In this document: piece by piece, positions 49,157 through 63,793 of the stretch
Numbering within the stretch: position 1 is the stretch's first letter
How the letters are laid out: each line of letters begins with the position of its first letter
Source of the DNA: Methanocaldococcus bathoardescens
Lineage (GTDB): Archaea > AGJL01 > Methanococci > Methanococcales > Methanocaldococcaceae
Reading direction: 5' to 3'
DNA length: 64,000 nt
NCBI RefSeq assembly: GCF_000739065.1
Contig: NZ_CP009149.1
Location: 1,116,001-1,180,000, forward strand
Position numbers and translations under genes: made by a program
The notes under the pieces: model-generated
What the model was told of the DNA's origin: nothing
Seen by the model: only the letters and a program-made list of their open reading frames with translations
The model's database searches: none

Positions 49157-50173
49157 TTATTCAAATAATTTGTTTGAGCTTCTTCTAATCATTCCCTCAA
49201 CAGCACTCTGTCCAATTAAAGACACTGCCTCTTTTATCAATGCCTGAGGAGCTACTAAGTATGTTTGATTAACATCTTTCTCTCCAATAGTTGATTTGTC
49301 AAATTCTTCAATTATTTTTAGTGCTAAATCTAAATCTTTCTGTCTTTCATCAATTAACATATTCTTTGCGGATGTAATGAGAGCATCTTTATCAAGAACT
49401 TTCATCAATCCCTCTATTCCAGATGTTTCAATAATTGAGGCGATAGTTTGAAGAGAAACTAATATTTGCTTTTCTATCATATCCTTTGGAGCATTAATAA
49501 GTTCTCTTCCAACTCTATAATGATCTAAAACTCCAACTAAAGCAACTGCTGTTACTAAACTTCCCATGTCAGCAACTGCTGGAACTATATCAGCAGGAGC
49601 TACGTAAGGAATCTTTCCAATGCTTTTTACTAACTCAACCAATTTATTTATCTGCTCTTCTGCTGCATACTCTTTTCCTTCTAAAGCTTTTCCAGCAATT
49701 GTGTAATATTTTTGGGAAGGAGTTCCTGGAACTCCCGTTGGGTGCATTGATGAAATTCCAACATCCTTTCTCTTTAATCTTAAAATTCCTTCTAATGACC
49801 TATATAAAACAGGGGTTGGAAGAGTACAAGTGTTACAAATAACAGAATTTTCAGGAACATGTTCAATAATAGTTTTTACTATATTAAATGTTATTTTACC
49901 GAACGGTGTAAATAATATATGCACTTCTCCATGCTTTGCTGCTTCTATATCATCACTAACAACTTTAACTCCAGCATCTTCAACTTTTTTCCATAAATCA
50001 TCGCTCATTATATCCTTATTTGGTTCTGCTAAAACTACATCATGTCCTGCTTTAGCGAATTCAATAGCCATTCTTGAACCACCGTAAGGTGGCTCCCCTC
50101 CAAACTTTTCTGGAACTTTTAATTTCTCTAAATAGAGTTTCTGATTTCCTGCCCCGTATACTGATATTTTCAT
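49157..50173 (-). CDS. hmdII: Hmd-related protein HmdII
   Basis: 338 residues. G-A-G-N-Q-K-L-Y near the start, C-N-T-C-T-L-P-T-P (the region of the iron-guanylylpyridinol cysteine in Hmd) and S-S-M-H-P-T-G-V-P-G-T. HmdII is the paralogue of the [Fe]-hydrogenase found in many methanogens. It binds the cofactor but has no clear hydrogenase activity; a regulatory role is suspected. Start ATG 50173 behind GGGAGGG. Confidence 0.9.
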   Translation of the reverse strand: MKISVYGAGNQKLYLEKLKVPEKFGGEPPYGGSRMAIEFAKAGHDVVLAEPNKDIMSDDLWKKVEDAGVKVVSDDIEAAKHGEVHILFTPFGKITFNIVKTIIEHVPENSVICNTCTLPTPVLYRSLEGILRLKRKDVGISSMHPTGVPGTPSQKYYTIAGKALEGKEYAAEEQINKLVELVKSIGKIPYVAPADIVPAVADMGSLVTAVALVGVLDHYRVGRELINAPKDMIEKQILVSLQTIASIIETSGIEGLMKVLDKDALITSAKNMLIDERQKDLDLALKIIEEFDKSTIGEKDVNQTYLVAPQALIKEAVSLIGQSAVEGMIRRSSNKLFE

Positions 50174-50216
50174 TTTAAGCCCTCCCATAGCAAATTTTTA
50201 AAGGTTTGGAATTTAT

Positions 50217-50561
50217 TTAGAACATTGCTTTTATCTTCTCTGCAGCTCTTTTCATTGTAATTCTAATTAAACCTAAGTTAACCTTCGCATCAGTTAAAAC
50301 TACCAAAATTCCTTCTCCTGCATCGACCATTAGAGTTTTTCCATGCTCTCCTTCAATCATTGTTTGTTCTAAATTACCCATTCCGATTTCTGCTGCTGTT
50401 CTTTCAGCAGCCCCAAATGCTGCTGAAGCCATAGCCCCAACTAATTCAGCATCAACATTTCCCGGCAATTGGGAAGCTATAACCAAACCATCCTTACCAA
50501 CAACCATTGAACCTTTGATACCTTCGGTTTTATTTAGCTCTAATAAAATTCTATCAATCAT
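50217..50561 (-). CDS. Roadblock/LC7 domain protein
   Basis: 114 residues, one roadblock domain: [25 protein letters not shown], then [15 protein letters not shown]. These proteins usually regulate small GTPases, but archaeal partners are unknown. The ATG at 50561 has GGGGGAT upstream. Confidence 0.88.
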   Translation of the reverse strand: MIDRILLELNKTEGIKGSMVVGKDGLVIASQLPGNVDAELVGAMASAAFGAAERTAAEIGMGNLEQTMIEGEHGKTLMVDAGEGILVVLTDAKVNLGLIRITMKRAAEKIKAMF

Positions 50562-50745
50562 ACTATCCCCCAAAAATTTCACATGAGGGTGTTATGAATA
50601 GTATTATATAAACCTTATTATAAATTTTGATGATTATTATTAAAAAAATTAATAATATCAATTAGATTTTCAAAACTACATATTAAAAATTTTAATAATA
50701 ATCAAATTTAAAATAAAATTGGGATATTATTCTTTGGTGTTAAAA

Positions 50746-53016
50746 ATGGGAGTAAAGATTAGAGTTAAAGGTATAGTTCAAGGGGTAGGATTTAGACCTT
50801 TTGTTTATAGAATAGCTAAGAAAAATAATTTAAAAGGCTACGTAAAAAACATGGGAAATTACGTAGAAATATTTGTTGAAGGAAAAAAAGAAGATATAGA
50901 AAATTTTATCAATGATTTAAAAAATAAAAAACCACCATTATCAAGAATTGATAAATTGGACATTAAAGAGATTAAAGAAACAAAAGAATTTGATGATTTT
51001 TATATTATAAATAGTGAAAATACTAAGGAAGAGGAAGAAGGAACCATCCCAGCTGATGTGGCAATATGTGATGATTGTTTAGCTGAAATGCTTGATAAAA
51101 ATAATAGAAGATATAGATATCCATTTATTGCTTGCACAAACTGTGGGCCGAGATTTACTATAGTTGAAAAACTTCCCTATGATAGGGAAAATACTTCAAT
51201 GAGAGACTTTCCTCTATGTGGAGAATGTTTAAAAGAATATAAAAATCCATTAGATAGGAGATTTCATGCTCAAGCTACTTGTTGCCCAATTTGTGGACCT
51301 AAAGTATTTTTGAGTGATGGAAAAGATATTATAGCTGAGAAGGATGAGGCAATTAGAGAGGCGGTAAAATTATTAGAAGAAGGAAAAATCTTGGCTATAA
51401 AAGGAATTGGGGGAACACATTTAGCTTGCAAGGTTAGTGAAGATGAGCCAGTATTAAATTTAAGAGAGAGATTGGGGAGACCAACACAACCATTTGCGGT
51501 GATGAGTAAAGTAGAATATATAGAGCTGTTTGCTGAAATTGATAAAGATGAAAAAAATGCTTTGGTATCTTTAAGAAGACCTATAGTTGTTTTAAGAAAG
51601 AATCAAGATTATGATAAATATTTTTCAAAGTATGTTTCTAATTTGGATACTATTGGAGTTATGCTTCCATATAGTGGGTTGCATTATCTTTTATTTGATA
51701 AAGAGATTGCCTATGTTATGACCTCTGCCAACTTACCTGGCTTACCAATGGTTAAGGATAATGATGAAATATTAAAAAAGCTCAATGACATTGCTGATTA
51801 CTTTTTATTGCATAATAGAAGGATAGTAAATAGATGTGATGATAGTGTTGTTAAAAAGGTAGCTAATAGATTGGTTTTTTTAAGAAGGTCGAGGGGATTT
51901 GCCCCAGAGCCGATAAAGGTTGATATTGAGAATAATAAAAATATTCTATGTGTTGGTGCTGAGCTAAATTCAACCGCTTGCATTGTAAAGAGAAATAAGT
52001 TTTATTTAACTCAATATATTGGTAATACATCAAAGTATGAAACATTTTGCTATTTGAGAGACGCTATAAATAACATTTTAAGATTAACAAACACAAATAA
52101 AATTGATGCTATTGTTTGTGACTTACACCCTCAGTTTAATTCAACAAAATTAGCTGAGGAATTAGCAGAAAAATTTGGGGTTGAGGTTTTTAGAGTCCAG
52201 CATCACTTTGCACATGCTTATAGCTTATTAGGAGATAACAACTATTTTGATGATGCAATAATTTTATCGTTAGATGGTGTTGGTTATGGGTTGGATGGAA
52301 ATATATGGGGAGGGGAAGTTTTATTATTTAAAGATTGCAAGATGGAGAGAGTAGGGCATTTAGAAGAGCAGTATCAATTAGGGGGAGATTTAGCAACTAA
52401 GTATCCTTTGAGGATGCTTTTGTCCATATTATATAAAGCCATTGGTGAGGATGTATTTGATTTTATAAAGGGATACAATTTCTTTTCAGAAAAAGAACTT
52501 AAGCTATTAAAATTTCAACTTGAGAAGAAGCTCAACTGTCCAATAACAACATCTACTGGTAGGGTTTTGGATGCTGTTTCATCATTATTAGGGGTTTGCT
52601 TTGAAAAAACCTATGATGGAGAGCCAAGTATAAGATTAGAGCCAGTGGCAAATAGATTTAAAGGAGATATCGAGGTAGAGCCAAGGATAAAAAATAATGT
52701 ATTGAACACTACAGAACTTATTTACAAATCCTATGAGATGCTATTAAATAATGAAAGTAGAGAAAAAATAGCATACTTTGCTCATATTTATATAGCAGAT
52801 GGTTTATTTGAGATTGCTAAGAAAATAGCGAATAGATTTGGAATAAATGCTATAGGCATTACTGGGGGAGTTTCATATAACAAAATAATAACTGAAAGAA
52901 TTATGGCTAATGTAAAAAAAGAAGGTTTTAATTTTATTTATCATCAAAGAGTCCCTAATGGAGATGGGGGAATTAGTTTTGGGCAAGGTATTTCTTATTT
53001 ATTTAGAGAGGGGTAG
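50746..53016 (+). CDS. hypF: Hydrogenase maturation factor HypF (carbamoyltransferase)
   Basis: 756 residues: acylphosphatase-like domain (about 3-90, [11 protein letters not shown]), two zinc finger pairs (C-D-D-C ... C-T-N-C-G and C-G-E-C ... C-P-I-C-G), a YrdC-like domain (about 200-380) and a Kae1-like domain (H-H-F-A-H-A-Y, then L-S-L-D-G-V-G-Y-G). It makes the CN ligands of NiFe-hydrogenases with HypE. The ATG at 50746 follows TTGGTG. Confidence 0.95.
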   Translation: MGVKIRVKGIVQGVGFRPFVYRIAKKNNLKGYVKNMGNYVEIFVEGKKEDIENFINDLKNKKPPLSRIDKLDIKEIKETKEFDDFYIINSENTKEEEEGTIPADVAICDDCLAEMLDKNNRRYRYPFIACTNCGPRFTIVEKLPYDRENTSMRDFPLCGECLKEYKNPLDRRFHAQATCCPICGPKVFLSDGKDIIAEKDEAIREAVKLLEEGKILAIKGIGGTHLACKVSEDEPVLNLRERLGRPTQPFAVMSKVEYIELFAEIDKDEKNALVSLRRPIVVLRKNQDYDKYFSKYVSNLDTIGVMLPYSGLHYLLFDKEIAYVMTSANLPGLPMVKDNDEILKKLNDIADYFLLHNRRIVNRCDDSVVKKVANRLVFLRRSRGFAPEPIKVDIENNKNILCVGAELNSTACIVKRNKFYLTQYIGNTSKYETFCYLRDAINNILRLTNTNKIDAIVCDLHPQFNSTKLAEELAEKFGVEVFRVQHHFAHAYSLLGDNNYFDDAIILSLDGVGYGLDGNIWGGEVLLFKDCKMERVGHLEEQYQLGGDLATKYPLRMLLSILYKAIGEDVFDFIKGYNFFSEKELKLLKFQLEKKLNCPITTSTGRVLDAVSSLLGVCFEKTYDGEPSIRLEPVANRFKGDIEVEPRIKNNVLNTTELIYKSYEMLLNNESREKIAYFAHIYIADGLFEIAKKIANRFGINAIGITGGVSYNKIITERIMANVKKEGFNFIYHQRVPNGDGGISFGQGISYLFREG

Positions 53017-53017
53017 G

Positions 53018-54022
53018 ATGATAATTATAACGCCAAGATATACAATTATAGAAAATGGAGCGATTAATAAAATAGAAGAAGTTTTAAAAAAGCTCAACTT
53101 AAGAAATCCACTAATTGTGACTGGAAGAAATACAAAAAAATACTGTAAATTTTCCTATGATGTTGAATATTACGATGAAATCTTAAATTCTCAAATAATT
53201 GAGCAGAAATATATTGGCTATGATTGTATAATTGGTGTTGGAGGGGGGAGGGCAATAGATACTGGGAAATATTTGGCTTATAAATTAAGAATTCCATTTA
53301 TTAGTGTGCCAACAACTGCATCAAATGATGGTATAGCATCACCAATTGTATCTATAAAACAACCTTCTTTTATGGCAGATGCACCAATAGCTATTATTGC
53401 TGATACTGAGATAATAAAAAAATCCCCAAAGAGGTTATTGAGTGCTGGAATGGGAGATATTGTTTCAAATATTACTGCAGTTTTAGATTGGAAATTAGCT
53501 TATAAAGAGAGAGGGGAGAAATATAGTGAGAGCTCTGCTATATTCTCAAAAACAATAGCCAAGGAATTAATAAGCTATGTTTTAAATTCTGACTTGTCAG
53601 AGTATCACAACAAACTTGTAAAAGCATTAGTTGGGAGCGGAATTGCTATTGCTATAGCTAATTCATCTCGCCCAGCTTCTGGAAGTGAGCATCTCTTTTC
53701 ACACGCTTTGGATAAGTTAAAAGAGGAATATAATTTAGATGTTAATTCCTTACATGGGGAGCAATGTGGAATAGGAACAATAATGATGAGCTATCTACAT
53801 GAGAAAGAGAATAAAAAATTATTTGGATTGCATGAAAAGATTAAAATGAGTTTAAAAAAGGTTGATGCTCCAACAACTGCTAAAGAACTTGGATTTGATG
53901 AAGATATTATTATTGAGGCATTAACCATAGCTCATAAAATAAGGAATAGATGGACTATATTAAGAGAGGGGTTAAGTAGAGAAGAGGCAAAAAAATTAGC
54001 TGAAGAAACAGGAATTATTTGA
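53018..54022 (+). CDS. egsA: sn-Glycerol-1-phosphate dehydrogenase
   Basis: 334 residues of the iron/zinc-dependent dehydrogenase family: [29 protein letters not shown] and H-G-E-Q-C-G-I-G, with the Asp and two His zinc ligands. It makes the stereospecific glycerol-1-phosphate backbone of archaeal lipids. The ATG at 53018 is directly after the hypF stop at 53014-53016. Confidence 0.93.
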   Translation: MIIITPRYTIIENGAINKIEEVLKKLNLRNPLIVTGRNTKKYCKFSYDVEYYDEILNSQIIEQKYIGYDCIIGVGGGRAIDTGKYLAYKLRIPFISVPTTASNDGIASPIVSIKQPSFMADAPIAIIADTEIIKKSPKRLLSAGMGDIVSNITAVLDWKLAYKERGEKYSESSAIFSKTIAKELISYVLNSDLSEYHNKLVKALVGSGIAIAIANSSRPASGSEHLFSHALDKLKEEYNLDVNSLHGEQCGIGTIMMSYLHEKENKKLFGLHEKIKMSLKKVDAPTTAKELGFDEDIIIEALTIAHKIRNRWTILREGLSREEAKKLAEETGII

Positions 54023-54991
54023 TTAAACAATTTTTGCTAAAGCTAAAATTATTTCTAACAGTATTAAAGCAACAATTGTGCCTTCTAAGAGTAGTCCATA
54101 AAACTCTGTTAAATGTTGCCTTGTCATTGTGTATATATCACTAATCATTTCCATTTTTTTCTCTACTCTTTTAATCCACTCTGAGACATGGAATATTTTA
54201 CACAATCTTTCATACAATTCGGCATAGTATCTATCCCCATATAACATAAGGACATTTTCAATGCTATCAAAATATGATATATAGCTAATTCTCTGTAAGT
54301 ATAAATCCTTAGATAATTTTTTCAACCTAAAATATCCAAGCTTTTCCCACTGTAATCTTGTGGAATATTGGATTGCCTCACTTAGCATACTGTCAAATAC
54401 TCTTAAATTCAAAACCCTAATACATGCAAGCTCAATAATATCAACTTCTTCCCAGAAATCTTCATTTTTATCTAGGATTATTCCATTGTCCCAATCTAAG
54501 ATAATTAAATCTTTTGTAGAATATTTTATCTTGTTCATTAATAATTCATTTATATATTCTTCTGGAACATCTTCGTACTGATTTCTAAGAAGTTTTGTTA
54601 ATATACTCTTGTTTTCTTTGATAAATGAGTCAGGGTCTGAGTACTCACTAAAGCAGTATAAAGTGTAGCTTTCTAAAAATTTATCTGCATCATATTTTTT
54701 TAAATAGCTTAAAGCTTCATCAAATAACTCTTCTTTAAGTTCAAACAGGTCTATTAAATCCTTATTTTTAAAATCTTTGACAATCTCTACGATAATATTT
54801 TTTTCATATACTTTTATTGCTATCTCTTTATTTTCTTCGGTAATCCTTTCTATTAATGAGTATGTTGGTAAAAATTCTTCATAACTACAAATTCTCTTCA
54901 TCCTAAGTTTCATCATCTGTTCAGAGTAAATATTTTCTTTTAAATACCCCACAATTATTTGGACAATCTTACCACTTAGAATAGTATCCAT
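54023..54991 (-). CDS. RMD1/DUF155-like protein with C-terminal membrane anchor
   Basis: About 322 residues. The centre (I-L-D-W-D-N-G-I-I, R-V-L-N-L-R-V-F-D, T-R-L-Q-W-E-K-L-G-Y-F-R) matches the eukaryotic RMD1/DUF155 pattern, and the last 22 residues (G-L-L-L-E-G-T-I-V-A-L-I-L-L-E-I-I) form a tail-type membrane helix. The function in archaea is unknown. The ATG at 54991 follows GGGAGA. It ends convergently with egsA with no gap. Confidence 0.75.
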   Translation of the reverse strand: MDTILSGKIVQIIVGYLKENIYSEQMMKLRMKRICSYEEFLPTYSLIERITEENKEIAIKVYEKNIIVEIVKDFKNKDLIDLFELKEELFDEALSYLKKYDADKFLESYTLYCFSEYSDPDSFIKENKSILTKLLRNQYEDVPEEYINELLMNKIKYSTKDLIILDWDNGIILDKNEDFWEEVDIIELACIRVLNLRVFDSMLSEAIQYSTRLQWEKLGYFRLKKLSKDLYLQRISYISYFDSIENVLMLYGDRYYAELYERLCKIFHVSEWIKRVEKKMEMISDIYTMTRQHLTEFYGLLLEGTIVALILLEIILALAKIV

Positions 54992-55128
54992 GATTTCTCC
55001 CAATTTTTAATTTCTTTTTTAAATTTAATTTTACTTTTTGATATATAAAAACCTTAATTTTAGATAAAGATAGTTTATATTTATTAATTTAAGTTTATTA
55101 ATCAATAAGTTAAAAAAATAAAAAATAG

Positions 55129-55397
55129 TGCGGGTATGGGGGCTATAGCCCGCCTTCTGTAATTTCGGTGACATTCGGCTAAGCGCCGAGACCGGCTTGC
55201 ACCCCGGGCAGGGGAGATGCCCGTTTCACCGGTTCTCCGGAAGTCCTCAACTTTCACTATCATCGTCATCTCTTCCGGAGCCGTGTCGTTTCTGCTGCAC
55301 CTCCCGCCCCTTCTCAGGGGACGCTGCCCATAAATGGGGTGGGCGGAACTTCCTCCCCTCTTAAAGAGGGGAAAGTCACCAGCCCCCTTACCCGCTT
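55129..55397 (-). ncRNA. rnpB: RNase P RNA (archaeal type M)
   Basis: The minus strand opens AAGCGGGTAAGGGGGCTGG, whose P1 stem pairs with AGCCCCCATACCCGC at the 3' end. Conserved elements are GGAGGAAGTTCCGCCC near the 5' end (CR-I), AGAAACGACACGG and the 3' ACAGAAGGCGGGCTATAG (CR-V). The compact layout fits the M type known from Methanococcales. It processes tRNA 5' ends. It lies about 62 nt downstream of 5S. A tandem 12-bp repeat (actttaagattt twice, 55399-55422 region) precedes it and may carry its promoter. Ends are approximate. Confidence 0.9.
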
Positions 55398-55458
55398 AAC
55401 TTTAAGATTTACTTTAAGATTTAAATTTTTCGATATTTTATTCAAAAATAATAAAAAG

Positions 55459-55577
55459 TGGCCGGCGGCGTCGCCCCTTTCCCGCCAGATGGCAGTACTC
55501 GGGGCATCGCTGGGGGGCTTAACTTCCGAGTTCGGGATGGGTTCGGGTGTGGCCCCCCCGCTATGACCGCCGTACCA
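55459..55577 (-). rRNA. rrf: 5S ribosomal RNA
   Basis: The minus strand begins TACGGCGGTCATAGCGG, contains CCCGAACTCGGAAGTTAAG and ends GACGCCGCCGGCC, which pairs with the start, the standard archaeal 5S. A U-rich stretch follows directly, a likely terminator. Ends are good to a few bases. Confidence 0.95.
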
Positions 55578-55607
55578 AGAAATAAATGGTGGCCTTTTTT
55601 AGGCCAT

Positions 55608-55624
55608 GCATAGGCTTCCACATC

Positions 55625-55630
<6 letters not shown>
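55608..55630 (-). repeat. 3' half of the 23S processing stem
   Basis: Plus-strand ccatgcataggcttccacatc pairs exactly with gatgtggaagcctatgcatgg at 58667-58690. This forms the bulge-helix-bulge stem cut by the archaeal splicing endonuclease during rRNA maturation. Confidence 0.8.
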
Positions 55631-58680
<3,050 letters not shown>

Positions 58681-58746
58681 GCATGGCCCTCATGTTTTTC
58701 AGGCCCTTCACCTGCAACTCTTTAGAGTTGCAGGTTGCATATATAG

Positions 58747-58819
58747 TGGACCCGGTGGGATTTGAACCCACGGCCTCCGGCTTGCAAGGCCGGCGCTCTC
58801 CCAGCTGAGCTACGGGCCC
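58747..58819 (-). tRNA. tRNA-Ala (anticodon TGC)
   Basis: The minus strand folds as GGGCCCG...CGGGTCCA with D-arm AGCTCAGCTGGGAGAGC, anticodon loop CTTGCAA (TGC) and T-loop GGTTCAAATCC. It lies in the 16S-23S spacer, the usual place in euryarchaea. CCA is not encoded (the genome continues CT). Confidence 0.97.
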
Positions 58820-58830
58820 ACTTTCCCTAT

Positions 58831-58870
58831 GAGGCAAGCCCACGACTGGTTTGGTGCCCCACAGCAACCA
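58831..58870 (-). repeat. 3' half of the 16S processing stem
   Basis: gaggcaagcccacgactggt and the following gccccacagcaacca pair with 60408-60448 (tggttgctgtgggg and accagtcgtgggcttgcctc), leaving a small central mismatch. This is the bulge-helix-bulge stem around 16S. Confidence 0.8.
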
Positions 58871-58883
58871 GCGCTTTTTTCTC

Positions 58884-60362
<1,479 letters not shown>

Positions 60363-60507
60363 TAAGTAGGAGTACGGTCGCAAGAAAGGATAAACCTTTC
60401 TTGCGGCTGGTTGCTGTGGGGTTTCACCACCAGTCGTGGGCTTGCCTCAGCCCCAACCCCTTCGGATTGGGGACGCATCCTTCGAGTGCACCCTATAGTG
60501 AGAAGTT

Positions 60508-60519
60508 GTTATATGTAAT
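60508..60519 (-). promoter_or_regulatory. TATA box of the rRNA operon
   Basis: The minus strand reads ATTACATATAAC, followed 25 bases later by TATAGGGTGCAC, the probable initiation region. A GC-rich leader with two hairpins leads to 16S. Confidence 0.65.
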
Positions 60520-60560
60520 GTTTTTAGGATTAGAACAATAAGGGTTAAAAAAATAAAAAA

Positions 60561-60634
60561 GGGCCGGGACCGGGAATTGAACCCGGGTCAGGGGATCCAC
60601 AGTCCCCCAGGATGGCCACTACCCCACCCCGGCC
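60561..60634 (-). tRNA. tRNA-His (anticodon GTG)
   Basis: Minus strand GGCCGGGG...CCCGGCC with anticodon loop CTGTGGA (GTG) and T-loop GGTTCAATTCC. The discriminator base is C73, as expected for His, but the base at -1 is T, so G-1 is not encoded and must be added. No CCA is encoded. Confidence 0.93.
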
Positions 60635-60644
60635 ACTTTACCTA

Positions 60645-60732
60645 TGGTGCAGGGGCAGGGATTTGAACCCTGGAACCCCTACGGGACTGGGTCCTAGGCC
60701 CAGCGCCTTTGGCCAGGCTTGGCGACCCCTGC
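60645..60732 (-). tRNA. tRNA-Leu (anticodon TAG), CCA encoded
   Basis: Minus strand GCAGGGGTCGCCAAGCCTGG, anticodon loop CCTAGGA (TAG), a long variable arm (TCCCGTAGGGGTTCC) typical of class II tRNAs, T-loop GGTTCAAATCC, acceptor CCCCTGCA and encoded CCA. Confidence 0.95.
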
Positions 60733-60772
60733 ACATATAACATCTTAATTATCTTTAAAATAGGACAAATGA

Positions 60773-60847
60773 TGCTCCGGCCGGGATTTGAACCCGGGTC
60801 GCGGGCTCGAAAGGCCCGCATGATTGGCCGGACTACACCACCGGAGC
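60773..60847 (-). tRNA. tRNA-Glu (anticodon TTC)
   Basis: Minus strand GCTCCGGTGGTGTAGTCCGG, anticodon stem CGGGC/GCCCG with loop CTTTCGA (TTC), T-loop GGTTCAAATCC and acceptor CCGGAGCA. CCA is not encoded. Confidence 0.95.
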
Positions 60848-60864
60848 TAATTAGTGATTTTATA

Positions 60865-60942
60865 TGGTGGGCCCGAAGGGATTTGAACCCTTGACCACTC
60901 GGTTATGAGCCGAGCGCTCTGACCAGGCTGAGCTACGGGCCC
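60865..60942 (-). tRNA. tRNA with CAT anticodon (elongator Met or Ile2), CCA encoded
   Basis: Minus strand GGGCCCGTAGCTCAGCCTGG, anticodon loop CTCATAA (CAT), T-loop GGTTCAAATCC and acceptor CGGGCCCA with CCA. It is not the initiator (which starts AGCGG). The GGGCCCG acceptor resembles archaeal tRNA-Ile, so a tRNA-Ile2 with agmatidine-modified C34 is a serious alternative to elongator tRNA-Met. Confidence 0.85.
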
Positions 60943-60970
60943 ATATCGGACATAAAAAAATAAAAATTAA

Positions 60971-61046
60971 TGGCGCCCCCAGCAGGACTCGAACCTGCGA
61001 CCTACGGATTAACAGTCCGTCGCTCTACCATCTGAGCTATGGGGGC
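60971..61046 (-). tRNA. tRNA-Asn (anticodon GTT), CCA encoded
   Basis: Minus strand GCCCCCATAGCTCAGATGG, anticodon loop CTGTTAA (GTT), T-loop GGTTCGAGTCC, acceptor TGGGGGCG and encoded CCA. Confidence 0.96.
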
Positions 61047-61054
61047 ACATAAAA

Positions 61055-61131
61055 TGGTGCCGCGGGGGTGATTTGAACACCCGACAACTGGATCTTCAGT
61101 CCAGCGTTCTCCCAGGCTGAACTACCGCGGC
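61055..61131 (-). tRNA. tRNA-Phe (anticodon GAA), CCA encoded
   Basis: Minus strand GCCGCGGTAGTTCAGCCTGG, anticodon loop CTGAAGA (GAA), T-loop TGTTCAAATCA, acceptor CCGCGGCA and encoded CCA. It is the first tRNA of the leftward cluster. Confidence 0.96.
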
Positions 61132-61166
61132 ACCCAATGTTTGCATAATTATGCATTACATTTCAG

Positions 61167-61182
61167 ATATATAAACTTTTCG
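61167..61182 (-). promoter_or_regulatory. Promoter of the tRNA cluster
   Basis: The minus strand reads CCGAAAAGTTTATATATCTG, a textbook archaeal BRE plus TATA box. A TGCATAATTATGCA palindrome lies about 20 bases downstream, at the likely initiation point, just before tRNA-Phe. Confidence 0.75.
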
Positions 61183-61263
61183 GTTAGGTATTTAAATATT
61201 TGACTTACAATTTAATTGATTTTTCATAAATTTTCATAAATATTTTTAGTAAATGTAGTAACA

Positions 61264-62319
61264 TTAGATTTTCTTATAAACATGGATGTGTCTAATCAGC
61301 CCCTTATGGATATATACCTTATAAAGTCCCTCTAATTTCATATCAAGCTCAATCTTTTTTGGATATGCAAAAACAAAGTATCCATTTTCTTTAACAACTT
61401 CAGGAAGAATTTCTAATATCTTTTCAATTTCACCTTTTTTTGCTGTCGATATCCCATAAGGAGGGTCTGTTACGATAGCATCAACTTTTTCTATGTTTAA
61501 TTCATTTAAGAACTCTTTTACGTATTTGGCATCTAATCTCTTAACCTTTATTACTTTATCTAATAGGTTGTATTCTTCAAGGTTGATTAAAGTTCCAGAA
61601 GCCATTCTCCAATCTATATCACAACCAATAAGCTTAGCCCCAATTAAACCAGCTTCAATTAAAAATCCTCCAGTTCCACAAAATGGGTCTAAAACAACAT
61701 TTCCTTCTTTAACTCTCGCCAAATTTACCATAGCTCTCGCAAGTTTTGGTAGCATACAACCAGGATGGAAGTATTTTCTTAAATGTGGCCTATTCTTTTG
61801 GAAATATTCTCTATCCCTCATCTCTAATACATTAGAAATGAAAAATGTGTTTTCTAAGATAACCACTCTAACTAATATATCTGGTTTTGTTAAATTTACT
61901 TTTGCATTGGTTTTTAATTTTATAATCCCTCCAATTTCTCTCTCAATCTTTAATGAGTCTATGGATTTTGTAAACTCATCTTTATGTAGCTTTAAAACTC
62001 TAACTGCAAATGATTTACTCCCATCAATGTCAGGATAGTCTTTATTTTTTATAAACTCTTTAAATGAGTTAATAAAGTCATTTGTAATCTCATCTATCAA
62101 ATTTATATCTTTCTCTTCTAAATTGTATCTGAATATTATCCTATGCCCCTCATCTATATATCCACTTCTTTTAACAACATCTTTAGCTGGACTATCTTCA
62201 GTTATAACGTATCTTTTTAACCTCTCAACACTTCCATTATAGTTAAAAATTTCCAATAATGCCATTAATTCTCCAAATGGAATTTCTTCATGCTCTCCAT
62301 TTAAAACATATCCAATCAT
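61264..62319 (-). CDS. tRNA (guanine10-N2)-methyltransferase, Trm-G10 type
   Basis: 351 residues with an N-terminal THUMP-containing half and a C-terminal Rossmann methyltransferase: V-L-D-P-F-C-G-T-G-G-F-L-I-E-A (about 215), G-C-D-I-D-W-R-M and catalytic T-D-P-P-Y-G-I-S. This is the archaeal enzyme that mono- and dimethylates G10 of tRNA. The gene sits directly upstream of the tRNA cluster on the same strand, with the cluster promoter between them. Confidence 0.9.
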   Translation of the reverse strand: MIGYVLNGEHEEIPFGELMALLEIFNYNGSVERLKRYVITEDSPAKDVVKRSGYIDEGHRIIFRYNLEEKDINLIDEITNDFINSFKEFIKNKDYPDIDGSKSFAVRVLKLHKDEFTKSIDSLKIEREIGGIIKLKTNAKVNLTKPDILVRVVILENTFFISNVLEMRDREYFQKNRPHLRKYFHPGCMLPKLARAMVNLARVKEGNVVLDPFCGTGGFLIEAGLIGAKLIGCDIDWRMASGTLINLEEYNLLDKVIKVKRLDAKYVKEFLNELNIEKVDAIVTDPPYGISTAKKGEIEKILEILPEVVKENGYFVFAYPKKIELDMKLEGLYKVYIHKGLIRHIHVYKKI

Positions 62320-62347
62320 AATTATCCCTCAAAAATATTTTTTAGTT

Positions 62348-63709
62348 TTAATTTATTTTAGAATATTTGATTAATGTTTTTACTGTTAAAATTCCAAACA
62401 AAAATGCAAACATTCCTGCCGTGAAATCACCAATCACTAAACCACCATATATTCCAAACATCCCTAATCCTAAAATTACTGCAAATATGTAAGCATAGAA
62501 TATGTGGCATATTAAAGACCTAAATATGGCTATTATCAATGATTTTTCCCCTTTACCAATTCCTTGGAACATTGCGGATGTTGTTAAAATAAATGGTGTG
62601 AATAATAAATATAATGGAACTATTCTTAAAGCTCCAACAAGTTCTTCATGAATTCCCATAGAAACTTTAGTGTAAGTAAATAAGTAAGCCAACATTGGAG
62701 CTAAAAGCATTATTAAAGCAACTATAATAATTTCCATTAAAACCCCAATTTTTATTGTGTAAAAATAAGCTGTTTTTAATTTTTCAAAACTCTTTGCTCC
62801 GTAAGTAGCTCCTATAACTGATGTTGCTCCACTTGCCAAACCTAACATTGGAATAAAACCAAACTCAGTTATCCTTAAAGCTCCAGTATAGACAGCTAAA
62901 CCTCTACTATCCCCAACCATCATAATTATTGAAGTCATTATAAAAAATGATACTGCAACAGTAATCTCTATAAATGTTGATGGAATGCCAACTCCAATTA
63001 AATCAGTAATAATCTTTAAATCAGGTTTAAATTTTGATAATTTAACAGTAACATAACATGATTTTTTTATAAACAGTTCATAAGCTAAAATTAAGAGAGA
63101 TACAACTATAGCTATTAACGTTGCATAACTTGCCCCACTTATCCCTAAGTTTAATAAGTAGATGAATATTGGGTCTAAGATGATGTTTGTTAAAGTTCCT
63201 AAAACACTTGCTATCATAACTATCTTTGTATTCCCCTCCCCCCTAAATATTCCATACAACGCATCGCAGATTGTAAATATAACAGTTCCTAAAACCAGTA
63301 TTTTAGAATACTCTATAGCAAGATTTTTACATAATCCGTAAGTTCCCATTAAGCTAAATAGCGTATCAAGATTTGGATATACAGCTATAATATACAAAAT
63401 TCCAGCAATCAATGCCAATATAATTGCATGATTTGCAACTTTATCAGCTTCTTCTTTATTTTTTGCTCCAACTCTCCTTGCTATTCCGGAGCTAATCCCA
63501 ATACTCAAACCCCAACTGACAGCATATAAGCTGATTAATATTGGAAAACTCGCTCCCACAGCAGCTAATGCATCTGCCCCTAATCCAGAAACCCAGATAC
63601 TATCAACTAAGCTGTAAATTGATTCAATAAATGTGGCAACAATTATAGGTTTTGATACTTCAATTACTGCTTTTTTTGGGTCATCCAACAATATTTCAAC
63701 ATTTTTCAT
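62348..63709 (-). CDS. MATE-family multidrug/cation efflux transporter
   Basis: 453 residues, twelve hydrophobic helices. MATE motifs include [24 protein letters not shown] (split across helix 1) and G-A-S-Y-A-T in the first half, repeated in weaker form in the second. It exports cationic compounds using a Na+ or H+ gradient; the substrate is unknown. GGTGATAG precedes the ATG. Confidence 0.9.
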   Translation of the reverse strand: MKNVEILLDDPKKAVIEVSKPIIVATFIESIYSLVDSIWVSGLGADALAAVGASFPILISLYAVSWGLSIGISSGIARRVGAKNKEEADKVANHAIILALIAGILYIIAVYPNLDTLFSLMGTYGLCKNLAIEYSKILVLGTVIFTICDALYGIFRGEGNTKIVMIASVLGTLTNIILDPIFIYLLNLGISGASYATLIAIVVSLLILAYELFIKKSCYVTVKLSKFKPDLKIITDLIGVGIPSTFIEITVAVSFFIMTSIIMMVGDSRGLAVYTGALRITEFGFIPMLGLASGATSVIGATYGAKSFEKLKTAYFYTIKIGVLMEIIIVALIMLLAPMLAYLFTYTKVSMGIHEELVGALRIVPLYLLFTPFILTTSAMFQGIGKGEKSLIIAIFRSLICHIFYAYIFAVILGLGMFGIYGGLVIGDFTAGMFAFLFGILTVKTLIKYSKIN

Positions 63710-63793
63710 CGTCTATCACCACAATAACAGTAAAAAATAAATACTACTTATACAACTTAATTTTCTTTACCATTTCACAAAATTGTGATAACA

